A stretch of DNA of 18,430 nt from CAZNLL01 sp964573885 (GCA_964573885.1 CAZNLL010000076.1:1-18430), one strand, 5' to 3'; shown: positions 1 to 8,388, numbered from the stretch's first letter. Numbers and translations: made by a program. Notes: generated by a model not told the origin, from the letters alone.

Positions 1-943
1 TGACCTTTTCGGGTAAGGCCATTTTGACCCCCTTGAGGTTCCTGTTCATGATGATGCCCCTGGGCATAAAGAGGCTTTCAGGCTCTTTGTCTGTTTCGGG
101 CAGGTCGCCCCAGGCCAGGAAATTGGTGGTACCGCCAATGGCACCCCAGTCCTTGTAAAAAGACCCCACCGCCAGGATGTCAGGGATATAAACCTTTTTG
201 ACAAAGTCCTGGGTTTCCTTCCAGATATAGAGGAACTCCGCAATACGATCCGGTGTAAGGTCCTTGACGCAGGTGACTCCGCCTACCGCCAAAGACTGGA
301 GGTGGGGGTTCTTGGCACCAAATACGGCGTGCATCCTGGCCGCCTTCGCCTGAAGCCTGAGGGCTTCCAGATAGTGGGCCGTGGCCATGAGATTGGCTTC
401 GGGCGGCAGTTTATAAGCAGGATGTCCCCAGTAGGCGTTGGCGAAAGGTCCAAGCTGTCCGGAGTCCACAAAGGTCTTAATCCTTTGCTGGACATTCTTG
501 AAATAGGCGGCCCCTCCCCACGGTGCCTCGCTCACATTGTCCTGAAGGGCGGCGGTCTTTTTGGGATCCGCCTTTAAGGCGTTGACCACGTCCACCCAAT
601 CCAGGGCGTGGAGGTGATAGAAGTGGACAATGTGGTCATGTTGAAACTGGGCTCCATGAAGCAGGTTTCTAATGATTCGGGCGTTGGCAGGAATCTTAAC
701 GCCTACGGCATCTTCGACTGCCCTCACCGAGGACAGGTAGTGGGTATAGGTTCAGACCCCGCAGGAACGTTGTACAAAAAGCGGGGCGTCTCGAGGGTCG
801 CGGCCCCTTAAAATGATTTCAATCCCCCGGAACATCTGGGCAGAGCTCCAGGCGTTCACGACTTTGCCTCCGGCAACCTCTACCTCGATGCGCAGGTGGC
901 CCTCTATCCTTGTAATTGGATCTACAGTGATTCTTTTGCCCAT
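1..943 (-). CDS. [NiFe] hydrogenase large subunit, probable selenoprotein, 3' part beyond the window
   Basis: Catalytic subunit of a Tat-exported, periplasmic-type uptake or evolving hydrogenase; it carries the Ni-Fe site. 314 codons are visible from ATG at 943 (RBS GGAGGAG) to the left edge. The N-terminus has the family motifs ITVDPITRIEGH and MFRGIE. At residues 59-64 the L1 nickel motif reads R-S-C-G-V-UGA; the UGA (754-752) replaces the second cysteine of RxCGxC. I translated the rest base by base: about 250 codons stay open and keep hydrogenase sequence (for example NPHLQSLAVGGVTCV), with TYTH directly after the UGA as expected after the motif. A SECIS-like hairpin follows at 736-718. 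Selenocysteine is inferred. A point nonsense mutation or sequencing error is the alternative. The C-terminal DPCxxC motif lies outside the window, so I cannot say whether it holds Cys or Sec. Confidence 0.9.
718..736 (-). promoter_or_regulatory. SECIS-like hairpin of the hydrogenase UGA
   Basis: In the mRNA, an 8-bp stem CTGTCCTC/GAGGGCAG closes a GGU loop. The stem starts at nucleotide 19, counting the U of UGA as 1, and GGU occupies nucleotides 27-29. Bacterial SECIS elements recognised by SelB carry GGU in the apical loop (E. coli fdhF: about nucleotides 22-24). One pair is G-U; the rest are Watson-Crick. Confidence 0.65.
752..754 (-). other. In-frame UGA, probable selenocysteine codon (residue 64 of the hydrogenase large subunit)
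   Basis: The codon lies in the sixth position of R-S-C-G-V-U, where [NiFe] hydrogenases have the second (bridging) cysteine of L1. The reading frame is open and homologous on both sides, and a hairpin of the right form follows. Classical [NiFeSe] hydrogenases have Sec in the C-terminal motif instead. Confidence 0.75.
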
Positions 944-1005
944 GTTATCTCCTCCCTCTTCGTAAGGGTTTAATTCGTTTCACGACCTAAGGGCCTGACG
1001 GATGG

Positions 1006-1947
1006 TCAGCTTTCCTCGAAAAAAGGCGTCATCTTGTCCCAGAAACCCGGCTCGCTGCAACCGATGCAGGGGTGCCCCGCCTCCACCGGCCAACTGGTCC
1101 CGTCATTGAACTTGGCCACGGGGCAGTTGTTATAGGTCACAGGACCTTTACAGCCCATTTGATAGAGACAGTACCCCATCCTGGCTTCTTCGGAGCCGAA
1201 TTCCTCGACAAATTCGCCGTTTTCGTAATGGCCCCGCCTGGGGCATTGATCGTGAATGGTTTTACCATAGGCAAACAAGGGCCTTCCAAGTTCGTCACAC
1301 TCGGGCAACTTTCCAAGGAGCAGGTAGTTAACCACCGTTCCTACGAGATTGATGGGATTGGGCGGGCAGCCGGGTATATTGAGGGGTTTGATGCCAAGGG
1401 CATCCCCCACGCCTTTATAGCCCCCGGGATTGGGTGCAGCCGCCTGGACACCACCAAAAGAGGCGCAACTCCCCAGGGCAATGACTGCTGCCGACTTGGG
1501 GCATACATCTTTGGCGATTTCCAGGAAGGTCCGACCTGCAATCTTGCCGTAAGCACCATCGTATTTTGTTGCGATGGCACCTTCCACCACACAAACGAAC
1601 TTCCCGTTGTATTTCTTGACGGCAGCATGAAGATTGTCTTCCGCCTGGTGCCCTGCCGCGGCCATGATGGTTTCATGGTATTCTATGGAGAGTACCTCCA
1701 TGACCAGTTCGTCGATCCACGGGTACATGGACCTGAGCACACCTTCAGAGCAACCGGTGCATTCGGCGAAGTGAAGCCAGACAACCGGCGGCCGCTGCTT
1801 CGGGGCGGCGAAGACCTCCGCTACCTTGGGAACAAAGGAGGAAGAGAGTCCCATGGTTGCAGTGAGCATCCCGCAATATTTCATGAAATCCCTTCTTGAT
1901 ACTCCTTTCTGCCTTAGCCTCTCATAAAATCCCTTTTCCTCATTCAT
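1006..1947 (-). CDS. [NiFe] hydrogenase small subunit, Tat-exported
   Basis: Electron-transfer subunit carrying three FeS clusters, 313 aa. The start at 1947 has an AGGAGG ribosome site at 1954-1959. Residues 17-23 (SRRDFMK) are a Tat signal, so the enzyme is expected in the periplasm, carried with its partner. Cluster ligands can be read: proximal C63, C66, C161, C194; distal H232, C235, C260, C266; medial C275, C294, C297. P287 lies where a fourth medial cysteine would be, which points to a [3Fe-4S] medial cluster as in standard [NiFe] enzymes. The C-terminus (GHPCIGCSEPGFWD) is typical. There is no C-terminal membrane anchor, so the dimer is probably soluble and passes electrons to a periplasmic cytochrome c, none of which is encoded here. 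The large-subunit gene follows after 62 bp. Confidence 0.96.
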   Translation of the reverse strand: MNEEKGFYERLRQKGVSRRDFMKYCGMLTATMGLSSSFVPKVAEVFAAPKQRPPVVWLHFAECTGCSEGVLRSMYPWIDELVMEVLSIEYHETIMAAAGHQAEDNLHAAVKKYNGKFVCVVEGAIATKYDGAYGKIAGRTFLEIAKDVCPKSAAVIALGSCASFGGVQAAAPNPGGYKGVGDALGIKPLNIPGCPPNPINLVGTVVNYLLLGKLPECDELGRPLFAYGKTIHDQCPRRGHYENGEFVEEFGSEEARMGYCLYQMGCKGPVTYNNCPVAKFNDGTSWPVEAGHPCIGCSEPGFWDKMTPFFEES

Positions 1948-1990
1948 TCGGCACCTCCTCGGCTTTTAGAAACAGACATCTATTTATAGC

Positions 1991-2019
1991 ATAAAAACGT
2001 AAACGGATGATTTTGTCAA
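1991..2019 (-). promoter_or_regulatory. sigma70-like promoter of the hydrogenase genes
   Basis: A perfect -35 box TTGACA (2019-2014), a 17-bp spacer and a weaker -10 box TTTTAT (1996-1991) lie about 45 bp upstream of the small-subunit ATG. TATGCT and TATAAA a few bases further down are alternative -10 boxes. The surroundings are AT-rich. Confidence 0.5.
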
Positions 2020-2131
2020 TGAAGTTTTTTGCTACAGAGTGACTTTTGGGCGTTTTTCGGATATAGGGTTGCCAGGCTCTGCCCAAAGGTTTTTTCCCTC
2101 GAAAACCCTGGCTTCAAAGGACAAGGAAAGC

Positions 2132-2319
2132 ATGGAAGAGGCGGGAAGCTTACTTCTCTATGCGGACAAAACCTATCTTGCCAAGCAGCTCTATCCCTTT
2201 GGGCTGGATGTGATCGCCGCCTGCCTGCGCAGAAAGGGGCGATTCACGAGCCAGGGGAGAGCTCCCGTTACAGGGAGCAGATAGATCTCGTTCGCTTCTA
2301 CCTGAGGCACCTGGATTAG
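2132..2319 (+). pseudogene. Possible decayed or very small reading frame, unknown
   Basis: An ATG at 2132 follows a purine-rich AAGGACAAGGAAAGC. It opens a 50-aa frame beginning MEEAGSLLLYADKTYL and ending at 2284. The +1-related frame then reads YREQIDLVRFYLRHLD to a TAG at 2319, which also looks protein-like. One frameshift near 2262 would join them into about 62 residues. I do not recognise the family, and the frame is antiparallel to its neighbours. It may be a gene remnant, a genuine 50-aa protein or chance. Confidence 0.25.
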
Positions 2320-2332
2320 AAGAGGTCGTCTC

Positions 2333-3160
2333 TTATTTAAACCCCTGTTCCAGGGCCAGCACGTCCAGATGGAGGGTGGCCAGGGCTTCCAGTTCCATGG
2401 GGGCTGTTTCTTCAAAGGCTCTTTTGTCCACCACTTTGAGGTACCTCAGGCACTTCCGGCAGAAGTCCACCCGGAGCCCCTCTTCACTCTCGGCCTCGAA
2501 GTAGCCGAGGGCCTCATGATCCTGGTTTTGGCAAAAGGGACAGGTGAGCCGGGGATGGGGCCATTCCTCACCACAGAGTTCACAGTGTAAATGCCTTTTC
2601 CCTGAGCGGTCAAAAAAGGAAATGTCCGGTTGAGAACCACATAAAGGACAATAGCCGTAAGGCCAGTCTTTTTTGTCCATCTTGTAAGAAAGGCCCTGCC
2701 GGAGGGCGGCCAGGGCAGGTCTCAAGCTCATGAGCCCCAGGAAGTAAAGGGTATTCGATTCAAGGTCTACTTCTCCCGCCATTTTTGAGAGAACTTCCTC
2801 GTCCTTTTTGAGCACCACCCTGAGGAGTTCAATGGCCCATCCCGGGCGGGCGGCCGACCTTTGGTAGGCCTCTTCAAGACCCTTCTTGTCCTCGCGCTCG
2901 AGGGCGGAGAGATATTCCAAGAATTTGGCAAGAAGATCCCCTGAAGCGCCCAGATCCAGGGGGAGAGCTTCCCTGGCGAAAAGGGGAAAACCCTGCTTTC
3001 TCTTAAGAGAGACGAGGCCCTCCTGCATTTCAATTGGATGGGCTTTGGGCTCTATACCCCTGGTGAGCCCCAGGAGCCCCTTAAAGGATTCAAGGGCCTC
3101 TCTGGAAGCCGGCCTTTGTCTTATGAGCCGGTCGATATGTCTTTCCAGGTCTCCCGCCAC
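2333..3160 (-). CDS. fdhE: Formate dehydrogenase accessory protein FdhE
   Basis: Cytoplasmic, iron-binding maturation factor needed for active molybdenum or tungsten formate dehydrogenases before Tat export. The 275-aa protein has an N-terminal helical half and a C-terminal metal-binding half with four CxxC pairs: C171/C174 (YCPLC), C193/C196, C207/C210 and C234/C237. This pattern is typical of FdhE. The start is GTG at 3160; it overlaps the peroxiredoxin stop by one base (TAGTG), which indicates translational coupling and argues for this start. It lies downstream of fdhA and fdhB in the same direction, so it probably serves that enzyme. Confidence 0.93.
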   Translation of the reverse strand: MAGDLERHIDRLIRQRPASREALESFKGLLGLTRGIEPKAHPIEMQEGLVSLKRKQGFPLFAREALPLDLGASGDLLAKFLEYLSALEREDKKGLEEAYQRSAARPGWAIELLRVVLKKDEEVLSKMAGEVDLESNTLYFLGLMSLRPALAALRQGLSYKMDKKDWPYGYCPLCGSQPDISFFDRSGKRHLHCELCGEEWPHPRLTCPFCQNQDHEALGYFEAESEEGLRVDFCRKCLRYLKVVDKRAFEETAPMELEALATLHLDVLALEQGFK

Positions 3161-3759
3161 TATTCCTCCAGCCCCTTCAAGGCCTTGACGAGATCTTCAA
3201 GAGGCGGTCTCTTATTGATGTCGTGGACATGGATATAACGGAGAATTCCCTTTTTGTCGATGACGAAAAGGGCCCTTTCGGATGTGCCGTCGGAGCGAAG
3301 GACCCCGTAGTGATCAGCCACTTGGCCATGGGGCCAGAAATCGGAGAGGACCGGGAACCAAAGGTCCCCCATCTGATTGGTCCATGCAAAGAGGGTTGGG
3401 ATATTATCTACGGTGATGCCAAGCATCACCGCGTCATGGGTGTCGAAGATAGGCTTAATGATGTTATAGCCGGGCCATTGATCAGAACACACCGGCGTCC
3501 ATGCGGCGGGGACGAAGGAGAGGACCACATTCTTTACGCCCCTGTACTGGTGAAGGGAAACCGTCTCCCCGGAGATGGAAGGCAGACGAAAATCCGGGGC
3601 CTTATCCCCCTCTTTCACCGTGAGTGTGCTGTCAATAGGCTTGAGGGCCCCCGGGTTATAGATGTTATCTTTGAACACGTCTGAACGGCCGTATACAGGC
3701 CCATGAGTCCACAGCAATAAGCACAGGGCAGCCGCCAAAAGGGCGGGTCTTTTCATCAT
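3160..3759 (-). CDS. Exported 1-Cys peroxiredoxin (AhpC/TSA family)
   Basis: 199 aa with a hydrophobic N-terminal signal sequence (residues 1-24, cleavage likely after VYG), so a periplasmic thiol peroxidase is expected. The redoxin fold starts near residue 50 (GDKAPDFRLP). The active-site motif PxxxTxxC is seen as P84-A-A-W-T88-P-V-C91, and the SERALFVID segment supplies the conserved arginine. No other cysteine remains after signal removal, so it lacks a resolving cysteine and must be recycled by a partner, possibly the thioredoxin-like protein encoded just upstream. The upstream stop and this start overlap as ATGA (3756-3759). Reduction of peroxide near the oxygen-sensitive formate dehydrogenase is an inference from context. 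Confidence 0.85.
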   Translation of the reverse strand: MMKRPALLAAALCLLLWTHGPVYGRSDVFKDNIYNPGALKPIDSTLTVKEGDKAPDFRLPSISGETVSLHQYRGVKNVVLSFVPAAWTPVCSDQWPGYNIIKPIFDTHDAVMLGITVDNIPTLFAWTNQMGDLWFPVLSDFWPHGQVADHYGVLRSDGTSERALFVIDKKGILRYIHVHDINKRPPLEDLVKALKGLEE

Positions 3760-4340
3760 TTACCCCTTTCGATTCCGGAAAGATTAAGGATGAGTTTAAG
3801 AAATTCATCCGCTTTGTCCACCCCACCCAGCCTGGAGAAAAAGACCAGAGGCCGGCCTTGATGAACAGTCTTGGCCCCTATAAAATAGGGGGTCCTGACT
3901 TCTCCTAGGGACTTGTGAATGGAAAAATCCCCGTCCGAAAACAGGGGAAAGGGTACCTCATATTTTTTTCGGAATACGCCCACTTCAAAGGGGGAATTCC
4001 CCGCCCCGATGCCCAATATCTTGATTTTCCCCTTCAGCCCCGGGCTTTTTTCGATAATATGGTAGAGCCTGTCCACCTCCGGGGCATCTCTTTGGCAATA
4101 GGGACAATACATGCTGAAGATCTCAACGAGAATAACCGGGGCTTTAACCTGGGCCACTTCAAAATGTCCTCCCCCTGAAAGGCCCAGGTAATCCCGCAAT
4201 GCCGTCCTTTCAGGAACCGGGAGGGTTATGACAGGAAGAGGTTCCCCCACCGCAGGGGGAGTAATCTCTGCACGGGCCGGGGCCTGACCGATCCAGAGGC
4301 AGCAGGCAATGGCCAAGAAGACCGGCATGATCCTTTTCAT
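3756..4340 (-). CDS. Exported thioredoxin-like (TlpA/redoxin) protein
   Basis: 194 aa from ATG at 4340, chosen because GGAGAGGGAAGG lies just upstream and the protein then begins with a Sec signal peptide (MKRIMPVFLAIACC..., cleavage probably after ARA at residue 23-24). The frame is open further upstream to 4478, but that extension runs through the hairpin at 4390-4422 and has no signal-like N-terminus. The active site is CPYC (C79, C82) in EIFSMYCPYCQRDAP, with a cis-proline-type VRTPYFIG segment later. It is probably a periplasmic thiol-disulfide reductase or isomerase. It is translationally coupled to the peroxiredoxin, which suggests it may be its reductant, or that both look after cysteine or selenocysteine redox state in the exported dehydrogenases. 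Confidence 0.85.
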   Translation of the reverse strand: MKRIMPVFLAIACCLWIGQAPARAEITPPAVGEPLPVITLPVPERTALRDYLGLSGGGHFEVAQVKAPVILVEIFSMYCPYCQRDAPEVDRLYHIIEKSPGLKGKIKILGIGAGNSPFEVGVFRKKYEVPFPLFSDGDFSIHKSLGEVRTPYFIGAKTVHQGRPLVFFSRLGGVDKADEFLKLILNLSGIERGK

Positions 4341-4389
4341 GTGCCTTCCCTCTCCAGGGTATGAACCTTTGAATGAGATAGTCAAGACA

Positions 4390-4422
4390 GAGGGGATACC
4401 CCCACAGGAAGGGTATCCCCTC
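4390..4422 (-). terminator. Perfect 12-bp hairpin between fdhB and the redoxin genes
   Basis: GAGGGGATACCC and GGGTATCCCCTC form a perfect 12-bp stem with a 9-nt loop, 26 bp after the fdhB stop. The following sequence on the minus strand (TGTCTTGAC) has no proper T-run. It may therefore be a weak terminator or a 3'-end stabiliser that lowers expression of the downstream accessory genes relative to fdhAB. Confidence 0.5.
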
Positions 4423-4447
4423 CGGTTTTCATGAAGTTTCGGGCTTT

Positions 4448-5203
4448 CTAACCGGCCAGCCTGTTTAAGATCCCCCACTCCCTTGAGAGATCTCTTAGGG
4501 ACCTGCCGATCTTTTTGAGGGCCACCTTCCGATCCATCCCTACGGGCAACCCTCGGGCGCCGGCAAAGAGATAGTACTTTTCAGGCTTGTCTGCCAGGAG
4601 ATAAAACACCCGGAGATCATCCAAACCGGTGACCACCGCATCGGGGTACTTGGGCTTGACCTCGGTGAGACGCTTCTTGGCCATATCGGCCATTTTGTCC
4701 CTGTCGCCGAAGTTCATGGCTCCGGTGGGACAGGTCTTGACGCAGGCCGGAAGCAGCCCGTTATGGACCCTGTCAACACACATGGTGCATTTGGACAAAT
4801 ACCCAGTGCCTTTTTGGGACCGGGGGATATTGAAGGGGCATGCCTCGATAACCTCTTCGGCCTCAGCCTTCTTTAACTTGTCCGTATAGAGGACGGCTCC
4901 CGTGGGGCCGTCAATGATAATGCCTCCGGGTGCCACACCCTCGGCGGCCTCTCTACAGGGGGGCTCAACACAGTGACGGCACTGATCCGGAAAAAAATAC
5001 CAGACCGGTTTGCTGTCAGGGCCCACGTATTCCTGGAATCGAACCACCTTATAGGTATAAAAAGACAGGTCTTTGGGGTTTTGATAGCTGCCCCAGTTTT
5101 CTGTCTTGGTGGCGGGCAACTGGTTCCACTGCTTGCAAGCGACTTGACAGCCCCGGCACGCGGTACACAATGTTGTATCTATGAAGAACGCCTTTCCACT
5201 CAT
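4448..5203 (-). CDS. fdhB: Formate dehydrogenase beta (FeS) subunit, soluble type
   Basis: Electron-transfer partner of FdhA, 251 aa from ATG at 5203. A GTG at 5209 in the same frame is closer than usual to the GGGGG ribosome site, so the ATG fits better. Twelve cluster cysteines can be read: C13, C16, C19, C23; C75, C78, C83, C122; C139, C142, C154, C158. They are enough for three [4Fe-4S] clusters, as in Desulfovibrio FdhAB. No C-terminal membrane helix is present, unlike FdnH/FdoH, and no cytochrome b subunit is encoded nearby. This points to a soluble periplasmic dimer donating to cytochrome c. It has no signal of its own and would be exported with FdhA. The gap to fdhA is 15 bp. Confidence 0.93.
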   Translation of the reverse strand: MSGKAFFIDTTLCTACRGCQVACKQWNQLPATKTENWGSYQNPKDLSFYTYKVVRFQEYVGPDSKPVWYFFPDQCRHCVEPPCREAAEGVAPGGIIIDGPTGAVLYTDKLKKAEAEEVIEACPFNIPRSQKGTGYLSKCTMCVDRVHNGLLPACVKTCPTGAMNFGDRDKMADMAKKRLTEVKPKYPDAVVTGLDDLRVFYLLADKPEKYYLFAGARGLPVGMDRKVALKKIGRSLRDLSREWGILNRLAG

Positions 5204-5218
5204 CAGCACACCCCCTTT

Positions 5219-8200
5219 CTAGGCCTTTCTCACGTTGACCATGAAGGCCTTGGTCTCTGGAATTCTGGTGTTCGGATCACCGGTTGACGGGGTCAACAGG
5301 TTGGCCGAATCACCGCCGTCTTTTGGATAAACCCATCCAAAGTGCCACGGGAGTCCCACCTGATGAACGGTCTGCCCCTGGATTTTAAAGGGTCGGAAGC
5401 GGGGTGTGACGATGGCCACCGCTTCCAGGCGACCGCGGGCAGACTCGACAATCACCTTGTCTCCATTTTTGATCTCTTTCAACTTGCCCAGCTCGGGGCT
5501 CATTTCCACAAAGACCTGGGGCTGGGCCTCCAGCAGCCAGGGCTGCCAGCGGGTCATCACTCCGGTCTGCCAGTGTTCACAAACCCGATAGGTGGTGCCT
5601 ACAAAGGGATACCGTGGATCACAGGTGCGGTAAATATCCATATCCGTTGAGTAGGTGGGGGCCACGGGACTGGTGAGTTGGCTGGACAGGAGGTTCTTTT
5701 CCACCGGGCACTCGATCGGCTCGTAGTGCTCAGGAAAGGGGCCGTCCACCCTGCCCGGTCCGAAGATGCGGGCGTGACCCTCGGGTTTCATGATAAAAGG
5801 ATACTTGGTCTTGGGATTGGGCGTTCCGTCCGGGTTGAGCATGGGAGGCCAGCCGCCGTCCGGGACGTCCCCCATCCAACCGCCTTTGCCGCCCTTGGCA
5901 TCGGGATCCCAGCTAATGACGGGATGTTCTTTGTCCCAGGGTGTGCCGTATTTATCCACAGAAGCACGGTTATAGATAATGCGTCGGTTTACCGGCCAGC
6001 ACCAGGCCCATTCGAGGTTGAGCCCGATACCGGATTTTTCCCCCTTTCGCCTCGCGGCCATGTTCCCCTTGTTAGTATAGGAGTTGCAGTAGAGCCAGTT
6101 TGCGCTGCTGGTGGTTCCGTCGGATTGGAGATAGGCGAAGCTCGGGACCAGGTCACCCTTCTTGAAGTGTTTGCCCTTTACGGTCACATCTTTGAGGAAA
6201 TACCCGTTGATCTCCTTGGCCATCTTGTGGGGATCGAACCTGCCCCCGGTGGTGTAATCCCACTTCAGGTTGACGATGGGTTCAGGAAAGACCGCATTGT
6301 CATCTTTTTTATAGAGGTACTTGACCAGGTTCATGAGGTCCATAATGATGTCGCCGTCGGGCAGGGCATCCCCTGGGGGCTCGGCCGCCTTATAACGCCA
6401 TTGCATCCAGCGGCCGCTGTTGGTGATGGAGCCCTCCTTTTCCACGGAAACCGCGCAGGGGAGGAAAAAGACCTCTGTCTTGATCTTTTTGGGATCCATA
6501 CCCGGTCCTTTCCAGAAGGAGCCGGTCTCATTGTCAAAGATGTTGACGTTCACCATCCAGTCCAATTTTGAGAGGGCCTCACGGGTCTTGTTGGCATTGG
6601 CCCCTGAGGCGGCCGGGTTTTGGCCCCAGGCAAAAAAGCCGCTGAACTTACCCTTGTACATTTCATCAAAGAGATCCAGCCAGGTGTAGGTCTTGCCGTC
6701 GTCCAATTTAGGCAGCCAATGGTATCCAAAGCCGTTGGATACTGTGGCATGGTCCCCGAAAAAGGACTTGAGGAGACTCACGGAATACTTTTCATAATTT
6801 CCCCACCAGTTGGCGCTCAGGGGATCATTGGTTTTGGGTGTGTACTTGGCATTGTAAGCGTCCAATGTGGGCAAGGATGCCCGCGGGGTCTTGAGGTAAC
6901 CGGGCCAGATATGAAACAGGATACAGTGGTCTGTAGAACCCTGGACGTTGGATTCACCGCGCAGGGCATTCACACCGCCCCCGGCCACACCCATGTTGCC
7001 CAATAACAACTGGATCATGGCCATGGTACGGATGTTCTGTACACCCACCGTGTGTTGCGTCCAGCCCATGGCATACATGATGGTCCCGGCCTTTCCCTTC
7101 TTTCCTGTTTCAGAGTACATCTCGTAGACCTTGACAAGGTCTTTCTTGGGCGTCCCCGTAATGGCGCTGACCGTGTCCAAGTCATAGCGGCTGTAATGTT
7201 TTTTGAGTAACTGGAAGACACACCGGGGGTTCTGCAAGGTGCGATCCTTCTCGGGGATGCCTTTGGAATCTTTAACAAAGGCCCACATGGACCTATCATA
7301 TTTCCGGGCCTTGGCATCATAGCCGGCAAAGAGGCCGTCTTTAAAATCATAGGAGTCTGCTACGATAAAAGGTGCGTTGGTATACTCGGCCACATACTCT
7401 TTGAAATAGGTGTCATTATCCAGGATGTACTTGATCATGCCCCCCAAAAAGGCGATATCCGTTCCTGACCTCAGGGCGGTATAGAAGTCGGCCTTTGCAG
7501 AGGTGCGTGTAAACCGGGGATCCACACTGATGAGATTGGCCCCTCTTTTCATGGCCTCGGTCACCCATTTAAAGGATATGGGATGATTCTCGGCTGCATT
7601 GGAGCCCATGATGAGAATACAATCACTGTTTTTGATGTCGATCCAGTGATTGGTCATCGCACCGCGTCCGAACGACTCTGCCAGAGCCGCAACCGTGGCG
7701 CTGTGTCAGATACGGGCCTGGTGCTCGATATAGACCAGACCCAGAGCCCTCATCATGGCCTGGATGATCCAGCACTCCTCATTGTCAAGGGCCGCACTTC
7801 CCACGCTGGCAATCCCTTCAGTGCGGTTGACCACCTGTCCTTTTTCGTTCTTGTGCACAAAACTGGCGTCCCGGCTCGCTTTGATGCGCTTGGCGATCAT
7901 CAGGAGAACCTGTTCCCAGGATACCTCCATCCACTGATCACTGAAGGGTTTTCGGTAAAGGGGCGTAATGATCCGGTTTTCATTATTGGCCAATTGGCTC
8001 AAGGCGGCCCCCTTTGCGCACAGGGCCCCTTCATTGATAGGGTGGTCAGGATCACCCTCAATGTTAATAATCTTTCCCGCTCCTGTCTGGCCGGTGTGGA
8101 CAATCACCCCGCAACCGACGGCACAGTAACAGCATATGCTCGTCGATTCCCTGGCAAAGCGGATCTTCAAGGTTTGGGCCTGGGATTTGATGGCTCTCAG

Positions 8201-8281
8201 ATCCAGGCCCAGACCCAAGATCGCGGCACCGGCAGCTGAAGCCCCTGTGATCTTGAAAAAGTCACGACGGCTGACGTTCAT
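5219..8281 (-). CDS. fdhA: Formate dehydrogenase alpha subunit, selenocysteine-containing, Tat-exported
   Basis: Mo- or W-bis-MGD formate dehydrogenase oxidising formate to CO2 (or the reverse), 1020 aa read through one UGA. A Tat signal lies at residues 5-11 (RRDFFKI) and AGGAGG precedes the ATG. The [4Fe-4S] ligands are C50, C53, C57 and C88 (LCAKG). The UGA at 7708-7706 is residue 192 in A-R-I-U-H-S, followed by ATVAALAESFGRGAMTNHW; Sec-His at this place is the hallmark of FdhA/FdnG. The molybdopterin domains and the C-terminal cofactor-binding domain follow without interruption. A SECIS-like hairpin lies at 7690-7672. An annotation that treats UGA as stop would split this gene into 191-aa and 812-aa pieces. 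moaA, fdhE and fdhB flank it, which fits a complete formate dehydrogenase locus. Confidence 0.97.
7672..7690 (-). promoter_or_regulatory. SECIS-like hairpin of fdhA
   Basis: In the mRNA, GCGGCTCT pairs with AGAGTCGT (8 bp including G-U pairs) around a GGC loop. The stem starts at nucleotide 19 from the U of UGA and the loop is at 27-29, the same layout as at the hydrogenase UGA. The third loop base is C instead of the usual U. Confidence 0.65.
7706..7708 (-). other. Selenocysteine codon UGA (FdhA residue 192)
   Basis: The UGA occupies the known Sec position of formate dehydrogenase (R-I-U-H-S-A-T-V), with homologous coding sequence on both sides and a SECIS-like hairpin behind it. Confidence 0.95.
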
Positions 8282-8337
8282 AGGGCCTCCTTTCTACCAA
8301 GCTAGAGGTTGACGTTGAGGAGGACAGCAAAAAAAGG

Positions 8338-8355
8338 AAGGAAAAAAATTTCCTT
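8338..8355 (-). repeat. A/U-rich hairpin plus U-run in the fdhA leader
   Basis: AAGGAAA and TTTCCTT form a perfect 7-bp inverted repeat with a 4-nt loop, placed at or very near the predicted transcript start. It is followed by CC and seven T. It could be a 5'-end stabilising structure or a weak leader terminator; the stem is AT-rich. Confidence 0.35.
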
Positions 8356-8359
8356 TTGA

Positions 8360-8388
8360 ATTAAACACGGGTTCAAGGGGTTTGTCAA
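8360..8388 (-). promoter_or_regulatory. sigma70 promoter of fdhA-fdhB
   Basis: -35 TTGACA (8388-8383), a 17-bp spacer and -10 TTTAAT (8365-8360) make a near-consensus promoter about 80 bp upstream of the fdhA ATG. The predicted transcript start would lie around 8353. Confidence 0.75.

Larger units (their letters stand above)
1948..2332. other. 385-bp gap between fdhE and the hydrogenase genes
   Basis: The gap holds the hydrogenase promoter near its left end and a possible small or decayed reading frame on the plus strand (2132-2319). It also holds a perfect 6-bp inverted repeat, GCTCCC (2261-2266) and GGGAGC (2273-2278), with a 6-nt loop and no T-run, so it is not a classical terminator. A weak AAGAG/CTCTT hairpin lies just after the fdhE stop. 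I see no tRNA or other RNA gene. Confidence 0.5.

Noticed and set aside
1072..1899. 275-aa open frame on the plus strand opposite the hydrogenase small subunit
   Set aside because: It mirrors a clear hydrogenase gene and has no recognisable motif or ribosome site of its own.
5678..6571. 297-aa open frame on the plus strand opposite fdhA
   Set aside because: Shadow of the fdhA coding strand in a GC-rich gene.
5219..8281. Formate dehydrogenase alpha as two separate genes or a pseudogene
   Set aside because: The only interruption is a UGA at the known Sec position with matching sequence on both sides and a SECIS-like hairpin.
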